Origin: Bugulina stolonifera
Taxonomy: Eukaryota; Bryozoa; Gymnolaemata; Cheilostomatida; Bugulidae
Direction of reading: 5' to 3'
DNA: 64,000 nucleotides
Assembly (NCBI GenBank): GCA_935421135.1
Contig: OW285195.1
Coordinates: 12,368,391 to 12,432,390 of the forward strand
A program made the position numbers and the translations under genes. Below the pieces are notes generated by a model. It did not search any database. It had not been told where the DNA came from and saw only the letters and a program-made list of their open reading frames with translations. Shown piece by piece: positions 12,008-23,153 of the stretch. Positions within the stretch are counted from its first letter, which is position 1. Each line of letters starts with the position of its first letter.

Positions 12008-14750
12008 TCATTTCCATGACTGATCCCATTGTGTACCATTACGTCTGTTGTAGTTATCTACTCTTGTCCCGTAGACCCTGTCCCCTGCCAATGAGTAGTT
12101 AGATGGAGAGGGTTGTCCAGGTAACACACCGCTTGTCGGTCTTACAGTTCTTGGCCTAAAACAAATACATCATCATTTTAATATTTTAAGGGAAATCCAT
12201 GTCAATATCATTGTTAAAATGATAAACTCACACACTTCTTGATTTGTTAGTTTCTCTGTAAATCAAATCTTATTTGAGTTAGCACAACTTATTCTAGACA
12301 AAGCATGTGTTGCATAGCCATCCATTGGATCTAGTCCAGGGTTTTACACATCAGAGAGAATAAATATAACAAACCAAACGCTACTAGCTAGCAAACCTAC
12401 GCAGTAATGAAAGGTATCAAATTGAATTAATTGATTATTGATTTTGGTTTTATTGTGAAGAGTCAACCACAGGACTAGTTATCAATAACTTGATTATTTT
12501 CTCATTTGATTAACTGACAATGCAGGAGTTATCTTCTGTTACCTCTGCTGTTCATCAATCAGTGTCTTCATCCTGCCCCCTCTGTCAAGGGCCATGTTAT
12601 CCTCTCCCCAGACAGTAACTCTAGGGGCTCGTTCGGACAGCCCCAAACACCCATAGTTTGTAATCAGATTGGCCACAGGCTTTCCTTTTATAGAAAAAAT
12701 ATGACCTCATATAAGGTTGAATGACATATTGAACACATTTTGTGAACTAAATAAATTAACGCTAATTTGAGTGAAACTGATATTCCCGGTTTTCAATGCA
12801 TGAGATTTTTCAAATATTCCTGGGAATATTCAAGACATACATATGCTACATAATAAACCTACCTTGATGTCGAGAAGCAATATGCTCAGTTTCAGGTTTT
12901 ACGGTGCGACCACAACGCTTAGGGGACTCTGGCATATTGCTAGCTTCATGAAGTATCATCTCCATTCGCTTTCCTGTCATGTGATCAAAATAAGAGTCAA
13001 TGGATCACATGACAGCTTATCACAATTCTCACAGATTGTTCATAAGCTTACATGTATGTCAATTTACAGCTGTACACACTGCTGCCACAATAATCATACA
13101 TTAAGATAAATTAAATGTTTTTGTCAGAGATTAAGTAGACTTTTAAATACAAATATTCTAGATTTTTAGAGTAATAACGTTGACTAACAGAATGCATAGT
13201 ACAACCAATTAGATCTTAAGTAGTAATATGACCTAAATTAACCTCATACAAATACCTAAATTACCAACCAGTTGGCATGCTTGAGATAGAATAAAAAGTG
13301 CTTGATGAAATTAATTTAAATATATTGGAGAGAAAAATCAGCTTCATATATACAGTTTTGGTAAAACACAGTAAATTAGTTTTAACCTAACAAATTCCTA
13401 CCTTTGTGGGGCACTGCGTTACCCTCTGCAGTACTAGGAACTCCTCTAGGGTGGATCTTCCTCTCAACGGGTAAAGCTCTGTACTCAGAGTCAGTGCCAA
13501 TATACTCCGACATCACACCTGTTGACAAGAAGGGGCATATAGATATAGGGCTATATATTTCTGTTACGCTATGCCCGTAAATATTTTTTCAGACAAGAGG
13601 CAGTCTTTTTCATGTTCTTTTGACATCAACACTAGCCATCTATCTCCCGATTTCACTATGTGCATGTATTATGGAAATATAATTTAAATTTCTTTCAGCA
13701 AAGCCTATTTGAAAGTAGCCAATAAGTAACATGTGCATGTCTTACAGGTAGAGGTTGCATAAATGTACATCTATTTTCAGGCACGCTTTTGTTAATCTGC
13801 AGAGCAAATGCAATTCAGCTTAACAGACGTACCTTTGGATTTTTGTTTCATAGCCTGTGATGTTTCTGAGGGACATGCTCTTGGTGCCGGCCGTGCGGAT
13901 TCGTACCCGGAATTAATGTTCTCTTCAACATTCAGCCATTTGCCCATTGTGCCTAGACAAAAGATACTAATTGGAAATATTCTCATTTTTCTGTGATTAA
14001 TGATAAATAGTAAAATACAATATAATAATATCCGCTAAACACAATTCTTTAACGTGGCTGCCCAATAGCAGAGCTAGTTGGGGGGCCACCACAGATCATA
14101 GAGCTGGATATTAGTACAGCTTGGTATGGCACAGAGGGAAAGCCTTCTGTGTCATTGGCAGGACTCGAACCCATGTCCTTGCAGATAACTCGACCAGACT
14201 CGACCAGAGTGACTAGCGCTAGACCACTCAGCCACCAACACCTATATGTTATATCCATCTATATTATATCTACATGTATGTTGTTTAGAAGGCTGACTCA
14301 AAGTAATATGAGATGGAATATTCTGATTGTACCTTGCCCTTTAATATAATTGGGTTCTGATTGGTTGGTCACTCTCGCACAAGGGCTAGTGTCAAATCCT
14401 TGATGTACATTGTTTTCTGTTTTCAGGAACTTTTCCATTGTACCTTTAGTTGATCGAACTTGATTTGCATGGGATTGATTAGTAAGACGGGTGCATGGCC
14501 GTGCTGAAATATATCTACAAAAGAGTTAATATGGAGCTATATTTAGTAAATAAGAATACATTAACTAATAAAAGTATAAAAAAGTGAGAATAGGCCTACA
14601 ATATAATAGATTATAATTTCACAAAGGATTCAAGTTGGTTTTTACACACCCTGTTGAGACATTGTCTTCCATATTGAATATAGATCCCATGGTTCCTCTA
14701 TTTTTCGCAAGGTTAGCTTCACCTTGATGTGTTATCCTTGAGGCAGCCAT
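12008..14750 (-). CDS. unrecognised repeat protein with GTM-[KGE]-[FWL]-L type repeats, 306 aa
   Basis: Seven exons on the minus strand: 14650-14750, 14333-14514, 13833-13952, 13402-13518, 12863-12973, 12543-12684 and 12008-12155. All sites are GT-AG and phases agree, giving 307 codons including TGA. The start is the first ATG (MAASRITHQGEANL), just inside the divergent upstream region. The N-terminal half has at least three units of about 38 residues built on RGTMGSIFNMEDNVSTGY, KGTMEKFLKTENNVHQGF and QGTMGKWLNVEENINSGYE, each followed by an Arg/Asn/Gln-rich linker (ARPCTRLTNQS, SPCARVTNQS, ARPAPRACPSETS). Later exons carry weaker versions. The C-terminus is polar and Arg/Asn-rich (YGTRVDNYNRRNGTQWDQSWK). 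I see no signal peptide or membrane segment. I do not recognise the family. Repeated short peptides with conserved Arg/Trp occur in ciliary microtubule-associated proteins, but that is only a guess. Gene structure is well supported; function is unknown. Confidence 0.72.
14050..14245 (-). mobile_element. tRNA-derived SINE in an intron
   Basis: On the minus strand a pol III A box (TGGCTGAGTGGTCTA, 14220-14234) is followed by a B box (GGTTCGAGTCC, 14161-14171), with a leader like a class II (Ser/Leu) tRNA and a non-tRNA tail towards 14050. A duplicated CGACCAGACT/CGACCAGAGT run between the boxes makes the spacing too long and irregular for a working tRNA gene. It lies in the intron between exons 2 and 3 of the repeat-protein gene, in the same orientation as that gene. 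End points are approximate. Confidence 0.6.
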
Positions 14751-15715
14751 CATAGAGACTGAGCTTTAAACAGAAATCTGAAAACAACTATAACGCAAGA
14801 ACGAAATAATCTTCAGCTTGAGACTCTTGCTGAAAGACGAGCCAAAATCAGACACTCTCTCCTGCTACGACTTCTCTCGCGTGAACAAAATCACAGGTCG
14901 CTTATATGCGCTTACGATGAACTGACAAAAGAAAGAGCCAGTAATGTGGTAGTAACTAGATTAGCATCTCGTGGTGATCCACCAATCATCTATGCCAAAA
15001 AAGTCTACATACCATAATAGCTTCCTTCTCAAAACTGTAAGAGAATTAAAAATGAATCTCTGACCTGTAGTCATTGATAAACATGTTGATGCACACTGAT
15101 GGAACCAAGTCACACGATGAGTGACACACACTGAAAATATTAGGCTGGCTAAGGATTCGAATTAATGGAGGCATGCCACTTGCTACGTGCTCTAGTATGT
15201 ACTAAAGAAGAAGAGGTAAGAACGTAGTACTAATGTTGTAGACACATTACAGTTAGTGAGTTACTAAAGTCAAAAATTAAGAAAAAAAGGAAGGAAAAAT
15301 CCCTAAATATAACATTATTTATATTTACTAATTACAATCATAATATTTACTGGTTTACATGTAAACTAGTTACCAAAGGGTAAATAAAAAAGTGATTGAA
15401 TAAATGTAATAATATAATAATTATAATTATAATAATAATAAGAATAAATACCCAGTTCTAACAAAAAATCAATTTGAAAGGATAATGTTGTTCTAAGAAA
15501 CATCATCAACACAAGTAGAAAATAATTAAAATACAGCGTTTTCTGCTTATCTCGATCTCATTTTCTATGAATAAAACAGGTAAGTCCTCTTACTCCTTGG
15601 TGGAATAAAACATCAACTACATTCAACCATATTGTGTACGGATATGACGTTTGCGTAGAAACGGTGGAAAGGGAAATAGTTTACTCGCTAAAACTGCTGA
15701 GTTTCCGCTTCCGAT
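14751..15715. promoter_or_regulatory. upstream region between divergent genes
   Basis: The 306-residue protein gene starts at 14750 going left, and the next gene (BABAM1) lies to the right. Just upstream of the leftward ATG the sequence is less AT-rich and holds several CpGs (around 14870-14990), as expected for a promoter of either or both genes. From 15290 to 15560 it becomes very AT-rich without clear elements. No TATA box stands out. A short open stretch with a splice donor at 15163-15213 is discussed under rejected items. Confidence 0.35.
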
Positions 15716-15744
15716 GAAACTGAAAGCGAAATAAAAAGTGAAAG
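15716..15744 (+). promoter_or_regulatory. IRF/ISRE-like element upstream of BABAM1
   Basis: GAAACTGAAAGCGAAA at 15716-15731 is an exact GAAANNGAAANNGAAA array, the binding consensus of interferon regulatory factors. A further GTGAAAG follows at 15738-15744. Just upstream, 15701-15713 read on the other strand gives CGGAAGCGGAAAC, an ETS/IRF-like word. A possible non-coding first exon would end at the donor-like AG/GTAATA at 15831-15838. Binding and target gene are inferred; only the motif is seen. Confidence 0.4.
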
Positions 15745-16227
15745 TCGATTCAAAGATACTTTTGATTTAACCAGTGGTTGATTATTTTACCGAGGAGAGC
15801 TGTGTAAAATATTGCTGTTACTTACTACGTAGGTAATAAGCATTGATTTAAATATGGGTGTCATTGGAAGCAATGAAACCAGCCGATTTCATGTCAAAGT
15901 AAAAGTTGGCAAATCAAATGCTCATGTGATGTGATCGACTGTGATGTGTTGTTATTGTTTTGTTTGTTGAAAACAAATAAAATTCTTCATGTTGAAGCTC
16001 TTTCTTTTTTGAATTTGAGTTTTGGTTCGAGCAATGAATTTAGTTTTAGTTATTTATATTGCTGTTCTGCTTCTATTTCTCTATTTTGACTTGTTCTAAA
16101 TGATTATTATTGGCAGTCAATTTTATTTAAAATAAATGTACTAAATATTGAAATAAAATTGTAATTTAATATTATATTGGTATTATTAAAATTATTATCT
16201 TTACAGCGCAATATCGAATATATATGA

Positions 16228-16437
16228 ATAGTTAGGGGTTTGGCCATTTTCTACATATATAATGTATTTTTAGCAAGGAATTTATCTTTGAGCAGTCAGA
16301 GACTTGTTTCAAATTCATGAAAATAACAGTCAGGGACTGGTATTTCCATGGATTTGAAACAAGTCTCTGACTGCTCAAAGATAAATTCCTTGCTAAAAAT
16401 ACATTATAAATATAGAAAATGGCCAAACCCCCTAACA
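16228..16437. repeat. imperfect palindrome of about 210 bp (foldback element)
   Basis: The left arm (about 16228-16310) and right arm (about 16356-16437) are near-perfect inverted copies, e.g. GGGTTTGGCCATTTTCTA against TAGAAAATGGCCAAACCC and CTTTGAGCAGTCAGAGAC against its complement. The spacer around 16332-16350 is itself partly symmetric. Transcripts would form a long hairpin. The spacer's CAGTCAGGGACTGGTATTT recurs downstream at 16619-16637, linking this palindrome to the adjacent SINE. Confidence 0.8.
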
Positions 16438-16534
16438 TTCTGCAAGGCACAAGGTGGCCATAAATAAGAAGGGTGCCTCGTGTGCAGTTCGCTCAGAGCA
16501 TGTCTGCTGCTCACCGGTGAAGCTTCCTTTTTAA

Positions 16535-16655
16535 GGTTGCTGAGCTGGTGTAGTGGGTAACATGTTCTGTTGACTGTGCTAGGCAATTAGGCGCCGTAGA
16601 GGCCCCGGGTTCAAACCCCAGTCAGTGACTGGTATTTTCATAGATTTTAAACATA
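16535..16655 (+). mobile_element. tRNA-derived SINE head with pol III A and B boxes
   Basis: The A box TGGTGTAGTGGG lies at 16546-16557 and the B box GGTTCAAACCCC at 16608-16619. TTGCTGA (16537-16543) and TCAGTGA (16622-16628) can pair as a seven-base acceptor stem with wobbles. I cannot fold a convincing D arm or anticodon arm between the boxes, so I call it a SINE rather than a tRNA gene. Its 3' tail (CAGTCAGTGACTGG...) repeats the spacer of the palindrome just upstream. Confidence 0.6.
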
Positions 16656-16959
16656 TGAATAGTTATATTTATTATTAATTATTATTGTATTAACTCTTAT
16701 AGGCCTATTTACCTAAAATAAGTAGCCTACTTGATTTTAAAACATACCTTTACTTCTTTGGCTTAAACTTTTCAACTTTTTCTTTGTAGAAAATTGTCAT
16801 TGCCATTGTGTTTTATTATTATGCATGTGTTTTGCTATCTGTGACAAGCATGACATGAAATAGCCTATGCAGATGGTTTTAGGAATCAAAGTGATTAATG
16901 AATGTTGCTTTGAAAATAAATCTATTAGTTTAGAACTATTATGTATATAATAATACAAT

Positions 16960-16990
16960 ATGTTCAAAACCATTTTATGGTTTTGAACAT
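16960..16990. repeat. perfect 14-bp hairpin with 3-nt loop
   Basis: ATGTTCAAAACCAT is followed after TTT by its exact inverse complement ATGGTTTTGAACAT. It lies in non-coding AT-rich DNA upstream of the BABAM1 coding start. No U-run follows immediately, and no function is evident. Confidence 0.75.
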
Positions 16991-17239
16991 TTTGGTTTTA
17001 TTGTGATATTTTAGCTCTAAACATGTTTTATCGAGCACTTTTGCCATTGTTGAAATTTTATTTTATATTAATAATACAATATGTATATATGTTTTGCATA
17101 AATTTTTTATTCTCATTTGCAAAAAACTGACAGTGTGACCAATACAAAAAATTTCAATAAAATCTTGCTTGAAGAAAACCTTTCATTTTGAGTGTGCGAT
17201 TCTTTCTTTACAGTTGACTAATTTTTTACAGGCACAGTG

Positions 17240-20200
17240 ATGGAAATTGATGAAGACTTAGACCTCATGCCTTCTATGCCAATTGACAATTCCTCACTTA
17301 GTAGCAGCACTCCGACTGGTACCACCAGTACATCAGCAGGTACCACCAGTGCATCAGCAGGTACCACCAGTGCATCAGCAGGTACCACCAGTGCATCAGC
17401 AGGTACCACCAGTGCATCAGCAGGTACCACCAGTGCTTCAGCAGGTACCACCAGTGCATCAGCAGGTACCGCTAGTATGTCAGCAGGTACAACCGATGTG
17501 TCAGCCAATCCGGTCAGTATGTCACCCAACTCTACTGGAGATGCACCTCGACCTATTGTCACTCGCAATATCAAAGAAAATATTACCTCCTATAGACTTC
17601 CAGTTAACATAATCTATTCGAATGCTTCGTCCACTGCTAGCTCTACTCCTGAAAAACTTCCGATTATTGTTGCTGTAGATGAAGCAAGTGATCCAGTCAC
17701 GTCCACGACTCTTCATGGTTTGTATCTTCTCTTCTACTTGTAAAGTCTCACATCTGTCATAAAGTCAGCACCCTATCTCTTTCATCAAAATTAAAATTTC
17801 AAACAGATACGGTGAATTGCTTCAATGTAGATGTACTGGATTTCTTATCATTACTTGCCAAAACTTCCTGCTTGCTTGCTATCTGTATGGGAGTTCAAGG
17901 CTTGACAAATATTTGGATCTAATCTTGCATCAAAATGTTATTAATTTATTGTAGATATATTTATTCAATGCAAACATGGTAATATTTTTGTGTCTGCCTA
18001 ACAGTTCTTGTTTGCCACTAGTTGCAGCAAACTCAGATTAGAGAGGAACCTTTCTTAACAAGAAAAAGTTGGAGTATTTTGTATTTTCATTAATTTTATT
18101 CTAGGCCTACTGTGCAAGTGTATTAATGTGTGTGAGTGTATACATGTATATTATTGGTTAATGTTATTTACTGGCAAAAGCATTTTTATTTTTGTCTATG
18201 GTAAGCGTATGTCATTGTTTTATTAGGGTCTGCAGAACTTAATCCAGTGTCACCTCCCTCGCCTCCTGTTCAGAAACTGGCCAGAGTCAACTGTCCAGAG
18301 AAATTAGTCATCTGCATTGACATCTCCTCTGAAATGTACGAGAGGCGGTATCGGGCTAAAGCAGGCACTGCTTTCTCAGGTAGATAATAGAGGTTGCAAA
18401 TATGAACTTGAGTTACAACTCGGCAGCCTTGCTGACTTAATCGTAGAGAATGATTCTCTGTGTTGGTTTTTGAATGGAACTTTCTGACACAACAGAAATG
18501 AGAGAAATCTTAACCTCTAACTTTCTTGCCAACTGATTCTCAGTTTATCTTTACCAACGCAAACATCATAGTATTCATTGGGATATATTCTCAAGTCTGA
18601 TTGTTCTTTCACTTGTAGGGATGGAGATAATAAAGAAAGCGCTCAAGTTATTTATATCCAATAAGCAGGTGATATGTGAGCCAACTAGAAAACACAGTTT
18701 TGCTCTTGTATTGCTATTAGGTAAGTGTAGGTATAGTTAAAGCTTGTAGAACAAATTAGTTTTGAAGGATGTGTGATACTCACACTTAATTTGAGAACCT
18801 CAAACTATTTTTGGTGTAATTTGCATATTATATTATACGTAATATCATCAAATGGTTGTGGTGTTTGGAAAGGTATCTCTAAATATTTCAAAACAAGATA
18901 AAGTAGTACGAGACAGATTTTGTTATTCCTGATATTTTGATGCCAAGCCTGGTATCATCATCATTTTCCTTTGACAATATATATCTAAATACGGAATATC
19001 GAAATATTGGGAATAAAAATTTGTAAAAGTGCATCCGGTACTACTTCTTACGGACACCAATATCTTAAAATTTCAAAATATGGTTTCATTCTACCTAAAT
19101 TTGTTATCGGATGACTCATGGGTATAAGATAATAGATTTGCCAATTTATAATCTGAATGAGCTCTCTACTCAAGTACGTTATTAGACACAGTGTGATTCT
19201 ACTGTATATGACTTACAATATTGAAATATTGTAATATTCAGTTACAAATGTTTGTTCAACACATATTAAAATAGCAGCTATTGTAAATATTATATGTGCA
19301 CATCAATGCCTTGCGTCGAATAGAATTCCCACTATTAGTAGCCTTTACATTGCCTAAACCTTCTCATAAATCGTAGGCCTACATTATTATGTTATGAAAT
19401 TCTCTGCAGTCTATTTATTTTGCACTAGCAGAAATAATTTGAATAGTCTAAATAGTAGGTAAATTGTAATGATCTCATCGTATTATGATGTTAGTTCTAT
19501 TGATTTGTTAGACGAGGCACTGTGGTTGGTTGACTTTACGTCAGATATCCAGCAGCTGTTCGCACAGATAGATAATATAGACAGTCTACAGGAACATGGT
19601 ACAGAGTTTAATATGAGCACCCTGTTTGATACAATACTAGAGAAGGTGAGTCATTGCTTGTCATCGCTTTCTAGGGGTGTATCCTAGGTTAGTTGGTGGG
19701 GGTTCTCTAGGGGTGTATAGGTAGGGTTCTCTAGGGGTGTATAGGTAGGGTTCTCTAGGGGTGTATAGGTAGGGTTCTCTAGGGGTGTATAGGTAGGGTT
19801 CTCTAGGGGTGTATAGGTAGGGTTCTCTAGGGGTGTATAGGTAGGGTTCTCTAGGGGTGTATAGGTAGGGTTCTCTAGGGGTGTATAGGTAGGGTTCTCT
19901 AGGGGTGTATAGGTAGGGTTCTCTAGGGGTGTATAGGTAGGGTTCTCTAGGGGTGTATAGGTAGGGTTCTCTAGGGGTGTATAGGTAGGGTTCTCTAGGG
20001 GTGTATAGGTAGGGTTCTCTAGGGGTGTATAGGTAGGGTTCTCTAGGGGTGTATAGGTAGTGTTCTCTAGGGGTGTATAGGTAGTGTTCTCTAGGGGTGT
20101 ATAGGTAGTGTTCTCTAGGGGTAAGGGGTTATCTAGTGGTGTGTATATAGGGCTGATGTCCTAATTCTCTTGCACAATCACAGACTTTGAGTGTTGAGCT

Positions 20201-23153
20201 TAAATTCACATTCAGGAAAACAATATTAAGAGCATTCGAGTAAAATCAATTGACATTTTAGTAATGTGAATTAGTAATAATATTACTAATTCACATTACT
20301 AAAAGAAGTTGGTGGTGAGAATATCAAAAACATGTTTCTCTTGACAGAGATGCTGAAATGCAATCACCTCACAGATTTTTTAAAACAGCTATCTAGCTGT
20401 CAATACTTTTGCACAGCCTGCAAAAAGCCACAGAGATTTAGGCCTCCTTAATTTTCAAGTATTTCTTTTCACTTGATCTGGGAACACAACTCCAAGACTG
20501 ATCAAGAAAAATATATTTTCAAGAAAACCTTATGTTCCTTCAATTGATAGCCATTTTTCAAATTTCATTTTACTACGATATTAGACTATTGTAATTTATA
20601 GCAGTATTTTATTAAACTAAAAGTAAATTGGAATTTAATAATATTTTAGCTATTTGATAATGGCTTCTCTCAAGTTATTTTTCGATATTTTTCACTGTGA
20701 GATTTCTAAAACTGCTTATCTCTCGGTTGTCTATTTTTCAACACCATTGCATGGAGGTTGGGTTCTAGGATATAACTGCAGTACATGCAATATTTATACA
20801 TTAGCATGCTCAATCAATGACTGCGGGGGTACGTCAATACTGCATGTGTTACAATGTAGGCCTAGATGTGGTGCTACTAATGTTTCTTATTTAGACTTGT
20901 CTACTCTTATACAAAGTTTATTGATCCTGGGAGAGTAACTCCTAAGTACATGCCGCTGTATGTAGCCAAAATCTTTTAAGATTGTAGCATGTGTTTCTCA
21001 ACTTCTTTGTTTTAGGGTTTCGGAAAGTAGAATCCTAATCTAGGATATTGGTACCTGTCATTTTTTGACCAGCCAACCATAGACCCTGGTACATACCCAT
21101 GTATTCCAGCATGATATTACTAACTGGATGTTTATTGTTTCAGGCGAAACCTCCATTGATATCTATAGATGAGAATACTGCTCCACCATATATTGTGAGA
21201 GTTATATTCATATATGGTAGATCTCATTGTCTGCCGATCTTCAAGACTCATGAGTCCCAAGTAAGTGTGATTGCATCCATGTTGTGCTACATTTTCTGCA
21301 TATTTCGTTGTTCATAGACTTGTGATTAGTTAACTAGGCTCCATATTCTCATGAATTCATTCTATTCATAGTTGTCTACTCTTGACCCGCAGCTTCAGTT
21401 TAGATTAATCATGCCTGTGCTTTTTGTTGTGATGCGCAGTTGTCTTCTTGCGTAAATTTTTTCATCCACCAACTCAAGTGATGCGTTTTACTCAAAGCTA
21501 AGTAATAGTTTTGAAATCGAGAAAACTACTACTGCTGATAAGTTTATCATCATATTCCACGAGTCTGACAAAACCTTCCCAGACCTGTTTGAGCTTTCAG
21601 AGTGTTTTAATAAGATGCAGTGTGTTTTAGTGTATTGTGTTTTGATCTTTAGGCTGAAATATGATTATTTACGAGTAACATTTCTTACAACCATTTTAGA
21701 TTACGTCTGCATTGTTCTATTTTAGTGTGTCGTTGTTACCAGTAAGTGATGTTGACCATTTCTTGTTTCAGAATCTGTTAGCTGGGTCTCCGTGCTTCTT
21801 TCTGGATATTCTTTACTTCCACGAACCACCAACAGACCACAATCTGTCTGAAGATATATTCCAGGAGTTGTGTTACCTTGACACACGTGGCCTCTCTTTC
21901 ATATACGACGTTAGTATAATATTATAATCATAGTAATGCACCTTCCGGAGGTTTTTAAAACTTATTTCCTGCTTGGAGTTGATATTTCATTGCTGTTGGT
22001 GTCTATCATAGATTTCATATAAAGACTTTATATTATTATCTCTATGGTGTCTACCCATGGGCGCTCATATCATTGGTTATAATATGGAGTTGTTTTCACT
22101 CAATTTGGAAGAACTAGGGAGGACAACTTCTTATTATATTTGAGGTTGTAGCAATGGGGGTGCATTATGTTATATGCAAGTAGGGGCCTACAATATGTGT
22201 GTTGTGGTCTTTGTTTTAAGGTTGAAGGGTCTATCTGCATAAATGTATGTCACCATTTCCTACTATCTAATACTTGGTGGCATATGTAACACATTATCTA
22301 ATACTTGGTGGCATCCTGTAACACACCATTATGATAATATTGAAGATAAACTTGCCATAATACATGTAGCTATAGCTGTTGTGTGTTGTAACATCAACTG
22401 TAGTGTTGGTAATAATGGAAACTTGTATTTGTGCTTTAGTTCCCAAAGACCCCGACCAAAGTATTTGATGCATTTGCACAGTTACTAGGCCACCCTCTCC
22501 AAAGACCGATTCAGGTAAGGTCCACACACTATGCTAGTTTTGCTGTTTTGTTATTTAGTGTCTTCACGACTTCTTTGATCGATCTGGGTTGCAAATATAA
22601 AATCCCAAAATGACTTCTCGTCCCAAACCTAAAGTGCTATCTAACTGGAATTTTGTTTGGTCAAAGGAAGCCATCCCCAGCTCATCAGCACTCTCTTACT
22701 TCTCCCACGAAAATGAGGATTTAACATCTGGCCCCGCCCAGTGTATCCGTGATAATTTTTCAGAAGTAAATCGAATAATTCATGAGCAAGTTAGCATGCG
22801 CATAAAGTTTAGGTTACAAACACACTAGATGTTTTTGTAATTCACAATGTTTATTTCCATGTTAGATTGGCTGAGTAGCATACTCTGTGCGATTTCCCTA
22901 CACTTATTTTAAAATCATGCCAAGATGTGCACAGGTAATACCAATGATAATAACAGAACGTTGTTAGTATTAGTACTATGCTTCACTGTATCAAATGCTC
23001 GAGATTTTGGAATTGTCTCCTCTTGGATTTGCTTTTTACAAAGAGAGGATAACTCCTTAATGTTGTTCTGTATTTCAACTTTTATTTCAGTCTCAAACTG
23101 GTTATATTCTGGAGCCTCTACCAAGTAGATTTGATGGAGTGGATGCTATATGA
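17240..23153 (+). CDS. BABAM1: BRISC and BRCA1-A complex member 1 (MERIT40) homologue
   Basis: Nine coding exons: 17240-17717, 18227-18379, 18619-18720, 19512-19645, 21144-21260, 21772-21909, 22440-22514 and 23091-23153 are clear, all GT-AG and in phase (eight coding, plus a likely untranslated first exon upstream). The ATG at 17240 begins MEIDEDLDLMP just after an acceptor at 17231, so the 5' UTR is probably spliced. The body has the vWA-like core of MERIT40: VNCPEKLVICIDISSEM, HSFALVLLLDEALWLVDFTSD, PPYIVRVIFIYGRSHCLP, CFFLDILYFHE, LDTRGLSFIYD and LGHPLQRPIQ, in the family order. MERIT40 is the scaffold of the BRCA1-A and BRISC complexes that carry the BRCC36 K63 deubiquitinase. The N-terminal region is disordered with nine GTTSASA-like heptads encoded by a minisatellite; the extreme C-terminus is short (PLPSRFDGVDAI). 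Membership is firm; complex partners are not in the window. Confidence 0.9.
17318..17506 (+). repeat. in-frame 21-bp coding minisatellite in BABAM1
   Basis: Nine consecutive 21-base units beginning GGTACCACCAGTGCATCAGC encode the heptad GTTSASA. The first two and last two units are the most diverged. The period is a multiple of three, so copy-number change keeps the frame. Each near-consensus unit starts with a KpnI-type GGTACC palindrome. Confidence 0.95.
19664..20122 (+). repeat. 24-bp intronic minisatellite in BABAM1
   Basis: About 17 to 18 near-identical 24-base units built on TCTCTAGGGGTGTATAGGTA. The array starts about 20 bases after the splice donor at 19645. The last units share a G-to-T change (GGTAGTG for GGTAGGG), a sign of local unit conversion or recent expansion. 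One strand is G-rich with repeated GGGG runs. Confidence 0.95.
20256..20304. repeat. near-perfect 49-bp palindrome
   Basis: TTTTAGTAATGTGAATTAGT and its inverse complement meet almost without a loop (centre ATA/ATAT near 20279). Its lies in a BABAM1 intron shortly after the 24-bp minisatellite. Such a palindrome can extrude as a cruciform; no coding or RNA function is evident. Confidence 0.9.
23009..23056. repeat. short dispersed hairpin, copy 3
   Basis: GGAATTGTCTCCTCTT pairs with AAGAGAGGATAACTCC across a loop of about 17 bases. It is in the last BABAM1 intron, ending 35 bases before the final acceptor. Confidence 0.6.

Noticed and set aside
15163..15213. Open stretch MEACHLLRALVCTKEEE followed by a GTAAG donor, a possible first coding exon
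   Set aside because: Joining it to the acceptor at 17231 gives an immediate stop, and no other in-frame exon was found. It may be a non-coding first exon or chance.
16537..16628. A true tRNA gene
   Set aside because: A and B boxes and an acceptor-like stem exist, but no plausible anticodon arm could be folded. A SINE explains it better.
19664..20122. CRISPR-like array
   Set aside because: Units are directly contiguous without unique spacers and sit in an animal intron; it is a minisatellite.
22610..22828. 72-codon frame in a BABAM1 intron
   Set aside because: No recognisable domain, no supporting splice sites, and BABAM1 exons join in phase without it.
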